DNA of 64,000 nucleotides from Arthrobacter sp. Bz4 (GTDB taxonomy: Bacteria > Actinomycetota > Actinomycetes > Actinomycetales > Micrococcaceae). The stretch is from assembly GCF_003075455.1 (NCBI RefSeq), contig NZ_QDAE01000012.1:31891-95890 (forward strand), written 5' to 3'. Made by a program: the position numbers and the translations under genes. The notes under the pieces are model-generated. The model was given only the letters and a program-made list of their open reading frames with translations. It ran no database searches and was not told where the DNA came from. This document shows, piece after piece, positions 37,386-48,070 of this stretch. Each line of letters opens with the position of its first letter. Position 1 is the first letter of the stretch.

Positions 37386-39680
37386 ATGGCTGCTCGTAAA
37401 TCACCGATCTTTGACACAGCAACCACCCTGGGGAAGATGATTGCGTTTCTCGGAATCAGTGCTTTGAGCGGGGTGCTTGCTGCGGGTCTACTGGTCCCAG
37501 TTGCTGCGGCAACGGGTACCGGTGCTTCCGCCTCGATTCAGTTCTTCGAAGAGCTGCCGGCGGAACTCGAGCGTGGGGCGCTGGCCCAGCCATCGAGGAT
37601 TCTCGCTTCGGACGGGACGCTGATCGCCACCCTGTATGAGGAGAACCGGCAGCCAGTCACCCTCGACCAGGTTTCCCCCAACATGGTGAACGCCCTCCTC
37701 GCCATCGAAGACGCCCGGTTCTACGAGCACGGCGGCGTGGACCTGCAGGGCATCATGAGCGCCGTCGTGAGCAACGTCAGCAGCGACACCACCCGCGGCG
37801 CCTCCACCATCACCCAGCAGTACGTCAACAACGTCCTGATTGATGCCAGCCTGCAGAGCGGTGACGGATCGGTCACTTTCAGCGGCGGCAAGACTCTTGG
37901 CGACAAGCTCCGCGAAGCAAAACTGGCCATCGCCGTCGAAAAGGAGCTCAGCAAGGACGAAATCCTTGAGGGCTACATGAACATTGTGCCGTTCACCGGC
38001 ACCACCTATGGCGTGCAGGCAGCATCGAGATACTTCTTCAACGTCGAGGCAGCTGATTTGAACATCCAGCAGGCGGCCCTCCTCGCAGGCGTGGTCAATG
38101 GACCCACGTTCTACAGTCCGGAACTCAACCCGGAGCGCTCCCTGGAGCGCCGCAACCTGGTGCTTGGCGCCATGCTGTCGAACAGCCACATCACCCAGGA
38201 AGAGTACGACGCCGCCGTCGCCACCGACCTCGGGTTGGACATCACCCCCACGCTGAGCGGCTGTGTCGGCGCGGAACAGGCACCGTACTTCTGCGACTAC
38301 GTCACGCATCTGATCCTGAACGATCCCGCCTACGGCGAATCCCTTGAAGCACGCCAGGACACCCTGTACCGCGCGGGGCTGACGATCACGACGACGCTCG
38401 ACCCCGTTGCGCAGACTGCTGCCCAGACAGCCATCAATGAAACCGCTGGCCGCGAGACCACCGACCCCTCGGTAGGACACTCGATGGTCAGCATGGAACC
38501 CGGAACCGGCGACATCTTGGTGATGGCACAGAACACCAGGTACATGCCTGGCACCGAGCCGGGCGATTCGGTGCTGAACTTCAATGTTGATCAGTACAGC
38601 GGTGGAGACCCCAACCAGCCCTTGGGCGGTGTGGGAGGATTCCAGCCCGGATCGACCTTCAAGCCCTTCATTGTCGCTGCCTGGCTCGAAGACGGCCGGG
38701 CGTTGAACACCACCATCGACGGCCGCAAAAGAATCTACCCCCAGTTCGATGAGTGGGAGGCAAGCTGCTATCCCGACGGAAAGTACGTCCTGCCTGATGA
38801 GGACGGGTACGAACCGCAGAACTACGGGGACATCAACTACGGCAGCTACACCGTCCTTGAAGGACTGGCCCAGTCGTACAACACCATCACCATGGAGACG
38901 GCACGTCAGATCGATCTCTGCATGCCGTTCCAGATCGCCGCGGATCTAGGTATCCACGATGGAAAGAGCGCCGACGGGGATTACACACCGTTGACAGTGT
39001 CACCTTCAGCCCTTATTGGCGGCGGATCTGAGGTTTCACCGATCTCGATGGCCACTGCGTACGCGGCATTGGGGGCCGAGGGGATGACCTGTGAGCCGCG
39101 GGCGCTCACTGAAGTGGTAGCCGTTGACGGCACCAGCTTCCCCGTTCCTGAAGCGGCCTGTGAACAGGCGATTCCCGAGGAATTGGCTCGCGGAGTGAAC
39201 TACGCCACCGAGGCTGTCATGGAGCGAGGCTCGGGTCAGCTCCTGGAGTTCGGGGACATTCCCATGGCCGGCAAGACAGGAACCAACGATGCCCGGTCCC
39301 AGACCTGGTTCATGGGGTACAACTCGGGCATGGCAACTGCCACCTGGCTGGGTAACTGGAAGGCGAACAGCGTCAGCTTGGGCGAATTGCAGATCGGCGG
39401 CCAGATTTACCCCGAAATTGATGGTTCGTTCATTGCGGCTCCGTCCTGGGAGCGGTTTATGCAGCAGATACCTGGGCTGCACTCGGGAGAACCCTTCACC
39501 GACCCCCCGCAGCGGATGCTCAACGCGCAGCGTCCCACCATTCAGACCCAGCCAGGCAACGGCAACCAGACCGGGAGGCCTGGGGATAACCAGGGCAGTC
39601 CAGGGAACAGTGGCCCTCCTGCTGATCCCCCACCGGGAAACAGCCCAGAGGACCCAGACAACAACGAAGACGAAGGCTAA
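37386..39680 (+). CDS. Bifunctional penicillin-binding protein (transglycosylase/transpeptidase)
   Basis: This 764-residue class A PBP polymerises and cross-links peptidoglycan outside the membrane. An N-terminal helix (MIAFLGISALSGVLAAGLLV) anchors it. The GT51 domain has LLAIEDARFYEHGGVDLQGI with the catalytic Glu, and GASTITQQYVNN. The transpeptidase has STFK (about 423, active Ser), SYN (about 497) and KTGT (about 629). The C-terminus after about residue 715 is Pro/Gly/Asn-rich and probably extended in the wall. It resembles actinobacterial PonA-type proteins. Metallophosphoesterase follows 3 bp later. Confidence 0.95.
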   Translation: MAARKSPIFDTATTLGKMIAFLGISALSGVLAAGLLVPVAAATGTGASASIQFFEELPAELERGALAQPSRILASDGTLIATLYEENRQPVTLDQVSPNMVNALLAIEDARFYEHGGVDLQGIMSAVVSNVSSDTTRGASTITQQYVNNVLIDASLQSGDGSVTFSGGKTLGDKLREAKLAIAVEKELSKDEILEGYMNIVPFTGTTYGVQAASRYFFNVEAADLNIQQAALLAGVVNGPTFYSPELNPERSLERRNLVLGAMLSNSHITQEEYDAAVATDLGLDITPTLSGCVGAEQAPYFCDYVTHLILNDPAYGESLEARQDTLYRAGLTITTTLDPVAQTAAQTAINETAGRETTDPSVGHSMVSMEPGTGDILVMAQNTRYMPGTEPGDSVLNFNVDQYSGGDPNQPLGGVGGFQPGSTFKPFIVAAWLEDGRALNTTIDGRKRIYPQFDEWEASCYPDGKYVLPDEDGYEPQNYGDINYGSYTVLEGLAQSYNTITMETARQIDLCMPFQIAADLGIHDGKSADGDYTPLTVSPSALIGGGSEVSPISMATAYAALGAEGMTCEPRALTEVVAVDGTSFPVPEAACEQAIPEELARGVNYATEAVMERGSGQLLEFGDIPMAGKTGTNDARSQTWFMGYNSGMATATWLGNWKANSVSLGELQIGGQIYPEIDGSFIAAPSWERFMQQIPGLHSGEPFTDPPQRMLNAQRPTIQTQPGNGNQTGRPGDNQGSPGNSGPPADPPPGNSPEDPDNNEDEG

Positions 39681-39683
39681 CCC

Positions 39684-40613
39684 TTGGGTTCATCGAAGCT
39701 GCTCGACGCCACTACTATCGCGTTGGGAGGAACCGCAGCGGTCGCCGTAGCCGGCCTCGGGTACGCCTCCCTGGTGGAACGGAACCTGTTCCAGCTGCGT
39801 GAGGAGACCCTGCCGATCCTTCCGCCGGGCAGCCGCCCGCTGAGGGTCCTGCACCTTTCCGACATTCACATGGCGCCCCGGCAGGCCGCCAAGACCCGGT
39901 GGCTGCAGGGACTGGCCCGGCTGGAACCGGACCTGGTGGTGAACACCGGCGACAACCTCAGCCACCACAAGGGTGTCGAGCCGCTACTTGAGGCGCTCGG
40001 CCCGCTGATGCGGTTTCCCGGCGTGTTTGTGCCCGGGTCCAACGACTACTTTGCGCCAGTGTTGAACAACCCGCTGCGGTATTTCTCTGGCCCGTCGAAG
40101 CACCGCACCGGGCGGGAGCCGAAGGCACTCCCCTGGGCGGAACTGTTCAGGAGCTTCGGGAACGCAGGCTGGATCGACCTGTCCAACCGGTCGCAGTCGG
40201 TGGCCATGGGCAACCTCCGGCTCGACTTCACCGGGGTCGACGATCCGCACATCGATCGCGACTCCTACGCCGGCTACCCGGCGGGCAGCAGCACTTCTTC
40301 CGACGCACGGCACCTGAAGATCGCCGTCGCGCACGCCCCCTATCAGCGGGTGCTGGACTACTTCACCGACGGCGGCGCGCACCTGATTCTCGCCGGCCAT
40401 ACCCATGGCGGGCAGGTCTGCATTCCGGGCTACGGCGCCCTGGTCACCAACTGCGACCTCCCCACCTGGCGGGCCCGCGGCCTGACTGACTGGGAGCACA
40501 AGGGACGCAGCATACCGCTGAACGTGTCAGCGGGAATCGGGACGTCGCGGTTCGCGCCGGTCCGCTTTGCCTGCCGACCCGAAGCAGTGCTGCTGACCCT
40601 CACCGAACGGTAG
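39684..40613 (+). CDS. Metallophosphoesterase (calcineurin-like)
   Basis: This protein has 309 residues. An N-terminal hydrophobic segment (IALGGTAAVAVAGLGYASLV) suggests membrane anchoring. Metal-binding motifs are VLHLSDIHMAP, VVNTGDNLSHH, VPGSNDYF (Asn-Asp in place of the usual GNHD) and LAGHTHGGQV. The start is a TTG at 39684. Its adjacency to the PBP gene is a common actinobacterial arrangement, and suggests envelope lipid or precursor phosphate removal, not proven. The GSND variant is present in many homologues. Confidence 0.88.
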   Translation: MGSSKLLDATTIALGGTAAVAVAGLGYASLVERNLFQLREETLPILPPGSRPLRVLHLSDIHMAPRQAAKTRWLQGLARLEPDLVVNTGDNLSHHKGVEPLLEALGPLMRFPGVFVPGSNDYFAPVLNNPLRYFSGPSKHRTGREPKALPWAELFRSFGNAGWIDLSNRSQSVAMGNLRLDFTGVDDPHIDRDSYAGYPAGSSTSSDARHLKIAVAHAPYQRVLDYFTDGGAHLILAGHTHGGQVCIPGYGALVTNCDLPTWRARGLTDWEHKGRSIPLNVSAGIGTSRFAPVRFACRPEAVLLTLTER

Positions 40614-40720
40614 TTTGGGGCCGCTGACGCAGCGGCAAAGCTCTGACATAGGATAGTTGCTACGGGACACGAAATGTCCCTTCCGGGTAGATCCGCCTCT
40701 GAAGTGTCAAAGACAGAAGT

Positions 40721-42547
40721 ATGCCGACTCAAACCACCCTGTGGGAATCGCTCAGCCGACTCTACCCACACATCAAGCCCATCCTGCCGCGGCTGATCCT
40801 GGGCCTCGTCTGCGCGCTCGGCGCGAGTCTGATGGCCCTTGCCATCCCTCAGGTCTTCCGCGTGCTGATCAACGATGCCCTCGCCGTCGGAGGCGCGACG
40901 TCGACCGTCTGGATTGCCGCTGGCGTGGTCCTGCTACTGGGCATCCTCGAAGCAACCTTCGTTGCACTGCGGCGCCAGTTCGTCATCGCCCCGGCGACGA
41001 CCGTTGAAACCAACATGCGGACGTCTTTCTATCGCCATTTGCAGGATCTCACCGTCGCCTTCCATGACCGTTGGGGTAGCGGCCAGCTCCTCTCCCGCGC
41101 CATGACGGACCTGAACCTGATGCGCCGGTGGATGGCGTTCGGGCTGATCATGCTGGTGGTGACGTCGCTGACCGTGGTCATCGGCGTCGTCATCATGTTC
41201 CTCACCTCGTGGGTGCTGGCCCTGATCTTCCTGGCCGCGGCGCTGCCGATCATGATCTACGGCTTCCGGTTCCGCACCTCCTACAGCAAGGTTTCGCGGA
41301 AAAGCCAGGACCAGGCCGGCGACCTTGCCACCACCGTCGAGGAATCCGTCCACGGCATCCGGGTGCTGAAAGCCTTTGGCCGGAGCCGTGAGGCCCTCGA
41401 AGGATTCAACCTGCAGGCCGAGGAACTCCGGCAGACCGAGATCTACAAGTCACGCTCGCTGGCCAACTTTTCGTTGATCGTCACCCTGCTGCCCGAGCTG
41501 GCGTTGGGCGCCTCACTGGTGGTCGGCGTGCTGTTCGCCGCCAACGGTGACCTCTCGATCGGCGCCCTGGTGGCCTTCTTCGCGACGGCCGCCGTGGTCG
41601 CTACCCCGGTTGAGTTCATCGGCCCGCTGCTCGCCATGACCTTCACCGCCAAAACGGCCATCGACCGCCACTACGAGGTCATGGAGTCCGTCAACACCAT
41701 CACCGATCCCGAGGAGCCGGTCCGGCTGATCGATCCCCGCGGCGAAGTGACCTTCACCGATGTGCACTTCCGCTACCCCGACGCTGAGGAGAGCACCGCC
41801 GATGTGCTCAACGGCATCAACCTCACCATGCGTGCCGGGGAGACGATGGCGCTGGTAGGTGTAACCGGGTGCGGCAAGAGCACCCTGCTGCAGCTGGTCC
41901 CCCGCCTCTATGAGGTGACCGGTGGGTCCATCGCCATCGACGGCACCGACCTGCGGAGCATCTCCATCGCCGATCTGCGCACCCATGTGTCGGTCGCTTT
42001 CGAGGACACCACGCTGTTCTCCAACTCGGTCCGAGAGAACGTCCTGATGGGCGCGGAGCCGCGGGATGAGAAACACGCCGAGGAGATCCTGGCTGAGGCG
42101 CTCGAGGTCGCGCAGGCGCACTTCGCATATTCGCTGCCCGACGGCGTCGACACCCTGATCGGGGAGGAGGGCCTGAGCCTTTCCGGCGGCCAGCGGCAGC
42201 GGATTGCCCTGGCCCGGTCCATTGCTTCGAAACCTCGGGTGCTGGTGCTCGACGACCCGCTCTCGGCCCTGGATGTCCGCACTGAGGAACTGGTGGAGGA
42301 AGGCCTGCGCAAGGTTCTCCTTCACACCACCACCCTGATTGTCGCCCACCGGCCGTCGACGGTTGCCCTCGCCGACCGGGTGGCCCTGCTCGAGGACGGC
42401 CGGGTGACCGACGTCGGCACTCATACCGAGCTGCTGGCACGCAACACGCATTACCGCTACGTGATCGCGAGCCTCCCTGATGGCCCGACCGATTTGGACA
42501 CGGAGCTTGAACACTTCGAGAACGACGACGAGGGGGCGCTCACGTGA
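40721..42547 (+). CDS. ABC exporter, half-transporter 1 (ATP-binding/permease)
   Basis: A 608-residue fused permease and ATPase. Six N-terminal membrane helices precede the ATPase with Walker [17 protein letters not shown], signature [16 protein letters not shown] and Walker [13 protein letters not shown]. The residue after Walker B is Asp, not the catalytic Glu, so this half contributes a degenerate ATP site. It overlaps the second half gene by 4 nt, which supports a heterodimer. It probably exports drugs, lipids or peptides. Confidence 0.93.
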   Translation: MPTQTTLWESLSRLYPHIKPILPRLILGLVCALGASLMALAIPQVFRVLINDALAVGGATSTVWIAAGVVLLLGILEATFVALRRQFVIAPATTVETNMRTSFYRHLQDLTVAFHDRWGSGQLLSRAMTDLNLMRRWMAFGLIMLVVTSLTVVIGVVIMFLTSWVLALIFLAAALPIMIYGFRFRTSYSKVSRKSQDQAGDLATTVEESVHGIRVLKAFGRSREALEGFNLQAEELRQTEIYKSRSLANFSLIVTLLPELALGASLVVGVLFAANGDLSIGALVAFFATAAVVATPVEFIGPLLAMTFTAKTAIDRHYEVMESVNTITDPEEPVRLIDPRGEVTFTDVHFRYPDAEESTADVLNGINLTMRAGETMALVGVTGCGKSTLLQLVPRLYEVTGGSIAIDGTDLRSISIADLRTHVSVAFEDTTLFSNSVRENVLMGAEPRDEKHAEEILAEALEVAQAHFAYSLPDGVDTLIGEEGLSLSGGQRQRIALARSIASKPRVLVLDDPLSALDVRTEELVEEGLRKVLLHTTTLIVAHRPSTVALADRVALLEDGRVTDVGTHTELLARNTHYRYVIASLPDGPTDLDTELEHFENDDEGALT

Positions 42548-44394
42548 GCACATCACCACAGCCGAACAACGGATCGGCACCCACCGGGGGGACGTCGTCG
42601 GGCGTGACCAACGAGGACGACGTCCTCCTGTCCAAGGCCCAGAACAGGTCGGTCCGCTCGCGGTCCTTCCGCCTGCTGGGGTCTCTCATCAAACCCAACC
42701 GGCGCCAGTTCATCTGGACCATTTCCCTGGTGGTCGGGTCGCAGGCAGCCCGGGTCGCCGGCCCGGCAATCATCGCGTTCGGCATCGACAACGCCCTGCC
42801 ATCGCTGCTCGACGGTGACCCGATCTACCTCTGGCTCGCCGGCCTTACCTACCTGATCGCGGCAGTCCTGACCGCCTTTTTGACGGCCGGGTATGTCCGG
42901 GCGACGGCGCTGCTCAGCCAGGCGATGCTGCTGGATTTGCGGTTGCGCGTCTTCAGGCACACCCAGCGGCTCAGCCTCGAATTCCACGAGAAGTACACCT
43001 CGGGCCGCATCATCTCCCGGCAAACCTCGGACCTTGAGGCGCTGCGCGAACTTCTCGACTCGGGCGTGAGCTCCCTCGCCTCCGGCGTCATGTACATGCT
43101 CTTCACCGCGATCACCATCTTCGTCCTGGACTGGCGGACGGGTCTGCTGATCCTCGTCGCCGCCGTGCCAATGTTCTTCCTGGCGCGCTGGTACCAGAAG
43201 CACTCCCAGATCGCTTTCCGTGCCTCCCGGGTGGTGTCTGCGCGGCTGATCGTCCACTTCATCGAAACCATGACCGGGATCCGCGCCGTCAAGGCTTTCC
43301 GCCGTGAGGAAGTCAACGCCGCAAAGTACGACGAGCTGGCCGAGGACTACCGCAAGGTCACCGTCCGGTCCATCAACCTCAACGGCGTCTTCCAGCCGGG
43401 TCTGGTGCTGATCGGCAACGTCACCGTTGCGGTGGTCCTGCTGGTCGGCGGGTTCCGGGTCCTTGACGGCACTCTGGCGGTCGGCGCCCTGCTCGCCCTC
43501 CTGCTGTACAGCAAGCGGTTCTTCCAGCCCGTCGATCAGATGGCCATGTTCTACAACTCGTTCCAGTCCGCGTCGGCGGCGCTGGAGAAAGTGTCGGGGC
43601 TGCTCGAGGAGGTGCCGACGGTGCGCCCACCGAAAAACCCGGTGCCGCTGAAAGACCCTCGGGGAGCAATTGAGTTCGACGGCGTGGAGTTCCGGTACGG
43701 CGACGGCCCGGTCATCCTGCCGACCATGGACCTGAAGATTCCGGCCGGGCAGACCATCGCCCTGGTGGGTCAGACCGGTGCTGGCAAGTCCACCCTGGCG
43801 AAAGTGATCGCCCGGTTCTACGACGTGTCCTCCGGCAGCATCGCTCTCGACGGCGTCGACATCAGGGAGGTCGATCCCCGTGACCTGCGGCGCGCCGTCG
43901 TCATGGTGACGCAGGAAGCGTTCCTGTTCAGCGGCAGCGTGGCGGACAACATCGCCCTGGGCAAGCCGGAGGCAAGCCGCGAGGAGATCGAGGAGGCTGC
44001 CCGCTCGGTGGGCGCCGACACGTTCATCAGATCCCTGCCCGAGGGCTATGACACCGACGTCAACAAACGTGGCGGTCGGGTGTCCTCGGGGCAACGGCAG
44101 CTGATCAGCTTCGCCCGCGCGTTCCTGGCGAACCCTGCGGTGCTGATCCTGGATGAGGCCACCTCGTCCCTGGATATTCCCAGTGAGCGGCTGGTGCAGG
44201 AGGGTCTGCAGAAGCTGCTGGGCAACCGCACCGCGTTGATCATTGCGCACCGACTGTCAACCGTGTCGATTGCCGACCGGGTGCTCGTGGTCCACGACGG
44301 CAAGGTGGTGGAGGATGGCACCCCGGCAGAGCTCATTGGCGGCGACGGGCGCTTCGCGACCCTGCATGCGGCCTGGCAGGAGACGCTCGTCTAG
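42544..44394 (+). CDS. ABC exporter, half-transporter 2 (ATP-binding/permease)
   Basis: A 616-residue partner of half 1. After six membrane helices ([20 protein letters not shown] region onwards) its ATPase has Walker [17 protein letters not shown], a non-canonical signature [15 protein letters not shown] and a canonical Walker [14 protein letters not shown] with catalytic Glu. Its off-consensus signature would face the Asp-type Walker B of half 1, so both deviations fall in the same composite site, as in TM287/288-type heterodimers. tRNA-Pro follows 75 bp downstream. Confidence 0.93.
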   Translation: MSTSPQPNNGSAPTGGTSSGVTNEDDVLLSKAQNRSVRSRSFRLLGSLIKPNRRQFIWTISLVVGSQAARVAGPAIIAFGIDNALPSLLDGDPIYLWLAGLTYLIAAVLTAFLTAGYVRATALLSQAMLLDLRLRVFRHTQRLSLEFHEKYTSGRIISRQTSDLEALRELLDSGVSSLASGVMYMLFTAITIFVLDWRTGLLILVAAVPMFFLARWYQKHSQIAFRASRVVSARLIVHFIETMTGIRAVKAFRREEVNAAKYDELAEDYRKVTVRSINLNGVFQPGLVLIGNVTVAVVLLVGGFRVLDGTLAVGALLALLLYSKRFFQPVDQMAMFYNSFQSASAALEKVSGLLEEVPTVRPPKNPVPLKDPRGAIEFDGVEFRYGDGPVILPTMDLKIPAGQTIALVGQTGAGKSTLAKVIARFYDVSSGSIALDGVDIREVDPRDLRRAVVMVTQEAFLFSGSVADNIALGKPEASREEIEEAARSVGADTFIRSLPEGYDTDVNKRGGRVSSGQRQLISFARAFLANPAVLILDEATSSLDIPSERLVQEGLQKLLGNRTALIIAHRLSTVSIADRVLVVHDGKVVEDGTPAELIGGDGRFATLHAAWQETLV

Positions 44395-46302
44395 TTTTGC
44401 ATCTTCGTGTGCTCGGGTAAGATTTAGAAGTTGCTCTGCTGGCCGTTTCTGACGTTCGCTGAGCAGCATCGGGGTGTGGCGCAGCTTGGTAGCGCGCGTC
44501 GTTCGGGACGACGAGGTCGCAGGTTCAATTCCTGTCACCCCGACCAGAGTCGCTTTATTCGAACCATGGTTCAAGTAGATCGACTTTAGTTGATACAACA
44601 GAGATGGCGTCGAGAAATCGGCGCCATTTTTGGTATCCGGCAACTGGGTGGAAAGTACACCTGAAACGCCCAAAATGGCCCCTTGTTCGGACGATTGGGT
44701 CGATCTATGGACGGACATCGCCAACGCGGGCTTGATCGATCGGTAGGCCGCCTGGGCCGCGAAGATGTCGGCGAAGGGTTGATTCAGATCCGTGCCTACG
44801 GAGCCCTCCTGGTCTACAAAGAAACGGTGATAGAAGGATTCATTTAGGAGGCGTCGGACCTTGTCCGTTGCCTTGTCGTAGTACGACTTCGGGTCAGTGA
44901 TCTGATCAATCGCCTTAGCAAGAAGCTGGCCCCCTACCGCGATCTGCTCGCCGATGTTCGCCAGACTGTCTTCGATGCGGGAACGTTGAACGCGCAGCTC
45001 ATGCATTTTCTCCCGGACCTTCGACTGCGGCAGAATGCCATCGGCCGCAATATCAACGAGCCGGCTCTCCTTGGCCTCAACTTCTTTGAGCTGATTCCTG
45101 TACTTCGCGTACATCTCCTTTATGTCCTGCTGTTCACCGACAAGGGCTTCATCCAGTCTGGAGCGAATGTCCTCCTCGAAGGCATTGTCCAGCACAAGCC
45201 GACCGTAGGATTCGGCCACACTGTCCTCGATGAGATAGGCCGGTAGATACGGAAGGTCGCACTGGCCTTCCTGGCGGGCACGGCAGAAGAAGTACTCATG
45301 AATAGTTCCCCCGCGCCCTTTCACTTGGGTGTAAACGACGCGGCTCTCCCGGCCCCGCTGATGACACTTGCCGCAGTAGATCATCCCCTTGAGGTAGTGA
45401 TTGTGAATGCGATCCCTGGCGCCTGATCCACTACGTGAGCTCATAACCTCTTGCACTTGATCGAAGAGGTCTTGCCCGATGATTGGCTCGTGACGTCCCG
45501 GATAAGCATCGCCCTTGTAGACGACGTAACCGACGTAGTACGGATCTTTAAGTATCTGATGCAGCCTGCTCGCGGAGACTGGCTTCTCCGGATATCGAGC
45601 AGTCCGACGGCTCGTCAAACCGAGGTCCGCCATCGTCGCTTCCAGCCGCTCGATGGAGTACTTACCGGTGGCATACAGTTCGAAGGCCTTGAGCACCAGC
45701 GGCGCTCTCGTTTCATCGAGGCCGACACTGTTGATCATGCGTCCGTCGATGTCTTTTCGGATGTTGAGGTACCCAATCTTGGCCTTACCGACCGTGCCGC
45801 CATTAATGGCCTTGTTGCGCATCTTGATCCGGATGTCTTCCCCGCTGAGCTGGTTCTGCACCTGGTTCATGATGTCGGTGACGGCCTCCATTGCTTCCGC
45901 ATAGGTGCCTTCACCGAAGTCCTCACGGGCGGAAAGCAAGCGCACGCCCAGCTTGTCGAGATGTCGTCGCGTGATGGCCGCGTCAGTGAAGTTACGAAAC
46001 GCACGGGAGCGGGCATACACGATGACATAGTCAACGTCGCGGTGCTCCTGCAGAAACTTCAGCAGGGCCTGGAAGACGGGTCGCTTCTCGATCGTTTGGG
46101 CCGACACCCCAGGCTCCACGAATTCCTCTACGATGTCGGCGTTGACGGCTACAGCCTTCTGCCCGCAGATGTCACGCTGCGTGGCAATGGAGTTACCGTC
46201 CTTATCGATATCAACGGCAGTTTCGGTCTGCTTCTTGCTCGATACCCGAAGATACAGAACTGCCTTACGCGGTCTTAGTGCCTCGATTTCCTCGATGGTC
46301 AT
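44257..46302 (-). CDS. Large serine recombinase (integrase)
   Basis: Serine recombinase of the integrase type. The resolvase domain starts [13 protein letters not shown] (catalytic Ser at the second S of RVSS), with [11 protein letters not shown] and [11 protein letters not shown]. The recombinase domain (about 180-290) and a zinc-ribbon domain ([10 protein letters not shown] ... [11 protein letters not shown]) follow, then a coiled-coil. The ATG at 46302 follows AAGGAGTGTGACT, two bases after the immA stop; an ATG at 46530 is rejected. The tail is odd: the frame runs on antisense through the entire tRNA-Pro ([19 protein letters not shown] is antisense tRNA) and 138 bp into the ABC exporter gene. 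The functional protein probably needs only residues to about 620. Confidence 0.9.
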   Translation of the reverse strand: MTIEEIEALRPRKAVLYLRVSSKKQTETAVDIDKDGNSIATQRDICGQKAVAVNADIVEEFVEPGVSAQTIEKRPVFQALLKFLQEHRDVDYVIVYARSRAFRNFTDAAITRRHLDKLGVRLLSAREDFGEGTYAEAMEAVTDIMNQVQNQLSGEDIRIKMRNKAINGGTVGKAKIGYLNIRKDIDGRMINSVGLDETRAPLVLKAFELYATGKYSIERLEATMADLGLTSRRTARYPEKPVSASRLHQILKDPYYVGYVVYKGDAYPGRHEPIIGQDLFDQVQEVMSSRSGSGARDRIHNHYLKGMIYCGKCHQRGRESRVVYTQVKGRGGTIHEYFFCRARQEGQCDLPYLPAYLIEDSVAESYGRLVLDNAFEEDIRSRLDEALVGEQQDIKEMYAKYRNQLKEVEAKESRLVDIAADGILPQSKVREKMHELRVQRSRIEDSLANIGEQIAVGGQLLAKAIDQITDPKSYYDKATDKVRRLLNESFYHRFFVDQEGSVGTDLNQPFADIFAAQAAYRSIKPALAMSVHRSTQSSEQGAILGVSGVLSTQLPDTKNGADFSTPSLLYQLKSIYLNHGSNKATLVGVTGIEPATSSSRTTRATKLRHTPMLLSERQKRPAEQLLNLTRAHEDAKLDERLLPGRMQGREAPVAANELCRGAILHHLAVVDHEHPVGNRHG
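44470..44546 (+). tRNA. tRNA-Pro (anticodon CGG), CCA encoded
   Basis: It folds as a full cloverleaf: acceptor CGGGGTG/CACCCCG, D stem GCGC/GCGC, anticodon stem CGTCG/CGACG with loop TTCGGGA (anticodon CGG), 5-nt variable loop AGGTC, and T stem GCAGG/CCTGT around TTCAATT. The discriminator is A, followed by an encoded CCA at 44544-44546. It reads CCG codons. The mobile element begins next to its 3' end. Confidence 0.97.
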
Positions 46303-46304
46303 AG

Positions 46305-46952
46305 TCACACTCCTTGTGTTTGGGCGCGGTGATTCATGCGGTACTGCCATGAACGGGAGAATGGCGTGCTTTGGGGTGCGCAACGCGGGGCGGGCTCGGC
46401 GATGCCTGTCTGGCGCAGTCGCACGGTCATCGCAGCTTCGGATACTTGAAAGTGCACTGCGAGATCGGTCGTTCGCTGCATGCCGCCGTAGTAAGCGCGC
46501 TTGAGAAGTTTTTTCGGAACGAGCAGACATCCGGCGAAGTAGTCAGCAGCTTGTTCGGCCTGTTCGGCAGGAGTGGCGTCGCGGGTTCCGAGGTACAAGG
46601 CGTCGGCATGATTGTGGTCGATGATGTGCTTGTACTCGTGGGCTAGCGTGAACCGCTGTCGGCTGTAGCTCTCATGCTTGTTCAGCTGGATGATCCAATT
46701 GTTCCCGTTCCAGAAGCTAGCGCCTGAGACCGGAGCGTCGACCATCTCAATTTCAATCTTGGGCAGGTCGGCTATGAATTCAACTGGCACTGGCCCGTCC
46801 TCGATGCCGTGCAGCTCCAAGAGCCGGATGGCTTGGTGCTCGGCTACTTGCCTTGCCTCAGAGTGGGAACTAACCTCTCGGTTCGGGATGAGCGAGCGGA
46901 GAGTAGCCAGGACGCTCCGTTCGATATATCTGTGAATATGTTCGTTGGTCAT
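46305..46952 (-). CDS. ImmA/IrrE family metallo-endopeptidase
   Basis: This 215-residue protein has the zinc motif RFTLAHEYKHIIDH (HExxH) and a downstream EQAADYFAGCLLVP with the third ligand Glu. The C-terminus has a small helical region (TTDLAVHFQVSEAAMTVRLR) like a second HTH. ImmA of ICEBs1 cleaves the element repressor ImmR on SOS or quorum signals to start transfer. Here it lies 30 bp after an XRE repressor gene and directly before the integrase, so the same role is inferred. The start follows GAAAGGAGAAAGCC. Confidence 0.9.
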   Translation of the reverse strand: MTNEHIHRYIERSVLATLRSLIPNREVSSHSEARQVAEHQAIRLLELHGIEDGPVPVEFIADLPKIEIEMVDAPVSGASFWNGNNWIIQLNKHESYSRQRFTLAHEYKHIIDHNHADALYLGTRDATPAEQAEQAADYFAGCLLVPKKLLKRAYYGGMQRTTDLAVHFQVSEAAMTVRLRQTGIAEPAPRCAPQSTPFSRSWQYRMNHRAQTQGV

Positions 46953-46982
46953 GGCTTTCTCCTTTCTCTGAGAAGTCGTTGG

Positions 46983-47366
46983 TTATTCGTCCTCGCCAGG
47001 AGCGGGGCCGGTATTTATATTGATGCCGTGCCGGGCAGCGACATCGCGAAAGTGCTCTTCAATCTCACGGACTGCACTGTCCGGCATACCTTTGAATTTC
47101 GTGCGCAGATACGGATTGAGCGTTGGTAGGTCGGAGCCGCGCAGTATGCTCGATTCGGCCAGGATGTCGGTCAATGGAAGCTGGAGTACGTCGGCGATGG
47201 CGCGAAGGTTATCCATGCGCGGATTGGCAATCTGTCCCAGCTCTAGCCGGGTGATGGTTCCCTTCGCGACCCCTGCTTGCCGGGCGACTTCGCTCGCGGA
47301 AAGACCCAGCCTCTGGCGCTGCTTCCGGATTGTTTCGGCTAAGCCCTGAATGTCTTGTTCCTGCAT
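46983..47366 (-). CDS. XRE family transcriptional regulator (ImmR-like)
   Basis: This 127-residue protein has a helix-turn-helix at residues 10-65 (IRKQRQRLGLSASEVARQAG, VAKGTITRLELGQIANPRMD, NLRAIADVLQLPLTDIL). The C-terminus is acidic. The ATG at 47366 follows GGAGACAGAACAA; a TTG at 47381 is possible. Its promoter region has an 18-bp imperfect palindrome (47,406-47,423) that matches two perfect sites upstream of the transfer genes, so it probably represses both units. It forms an operon with immA and the integrase. Confidence 0.88.
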   Translation of the reverse strand: MQEQDIQGLAETIRKQRQRLGLSASEVARQAGVAKGTITRLELGQIANPRMDNLRAIADVLQLPLTDILAESSILRGSDLPTLNPYLRTKFKGMPDSAVREIEEHFRDVAARHGININTGPAPGEDE

Positions 47367-47405
47367 TTGTTCTGTCTCCAATTTCTGTTTGTATTATGAA
47401 TCGAT

Positions 47406-47423
47406 CGTTCAATTCCTTCAACG
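47406..47423. promoter_or_regulatory. Candidate repressor operator ahead of the XRE gene
   Basis: CGTTCAATTCCTTCAACG is a near-palindrome. It differs from the sites at 52,964 and 53,001 only in the spacer and one arm base (TTC instead of TTG). It is 40 bp upstream of the XRE start codon. Confidence 0.55.
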
Positions 47424-47488
47424 ATTTAAGCGAATTCCACAACAGAAATTTCGTCAAGGCAGGAAGGACTTCCTAATATTGGGGAAAC

Positions 47489-48070
47489 TCAAATGCGACT
47501 ATTGAAGACGTAGATTCCGGAGTCAGATTCGATCACGTAAATTTCACCGCTGAGTCGCAAGTCCTCCCCCATCGCTTCCGCGTCAATCTTGGCGTACGGC
47601 TTCAGCGACTCTGGCAGGTGCGCGTCAACTTCCTGTTGCCATCCCATGTCATCGATGATCCGCTCGGCGTACGCCTCCAGCGTGGGGTATTCGCCGAGGT
47701 ATGCACCCTCGAAGTAGTGCCAATCTTCGACATCTAAGCCGGAGTAGTCCACCCATGCGGCGAAGGCGGGACCATATTTGGCGATGCCTTCGGCGAGTGC
47801 AGCAACTTCCTCGATACGTTCGAACTCACTGAGCTGTTTACTGCCAAAGCCTTCATAGTCATGGATCGCCCATTCTTCCGGCGCGGGTTCACGAGACCGC
47901 GCCAGCATGGCATGGATCTGCTCGTAGATGGCGTCCGCGCCTATAGTGGCGTCTATCCAGGTGCCGAGCAGTCGCCCGTCGTTATAGTCAGCTAGCGACG
48001 CGACGTAGATGGCGGGGGTCGGACCCCTGTCTCGTTCCGGCGTGGACTCGGGTAGTTGTTCGTGGTTCAT
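47489..48070 (-). CDS. ardA: ArdA family antirestriction protein
   Basis: A 193-residue acidic DNA mimic that blocks type I restriction enzymes during transfer. It begins AIYVASLADYNDGRLLGTWI, and continues with EWAIHDYEGFG, FAAWVDYSGLD, FEGAYLGEYPTLEAYAERI; the high Asp/Glu content is typical. It has a strong ribosome site (AAAGGAGGACAT ATG). It belongs to the transfer half of the element. That the same element carries its own type I enzyme is noteworthy. Confidence 0.93.
   Translation of the reverse strand: MNHEQLPESTPERDRGPTPAIYVASLADYNDGRLLGTWIDATIGADAIYEQIHAMLARSREPAPEEWAIHDYEGFGSKQLSEFERIEEVAALAEGIAKYGPAFAAWVDYSGLDVEDWHYFEGAYLGEYPTLEAYAERIIDDMGWQQEVDAHLPESLKPYAKIDAEAMGEDLRLSGEIYVIESDSGIYVFNSRI

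Noticed and set aside
42553..44250. Long open frame of 565 residues on the minus strand
   Set aside because: It is a shadow of the ABC exporter gene in GC-rich DNA: unusual Gln/His/Arg/Asp-rich composition and no family motifs.
44257..44600. C-terminal tail of the integrase as a genuine protein domain
   Set aside because: [19 protein letters not shown] and its surroundings are an antisense reading of tRNA-Pro and then of the ABC exporter gene, seen as spurious tails in many annotations.
46303..46530. Upstream extension of the integrase to an ATG at 46530
   Set aside because: It lies in the immA gene in another frame, lacks a ribosome site and encodes Arg/Ser-rich sequence; the ATG at 46302 has AAGGAG at the right distance.
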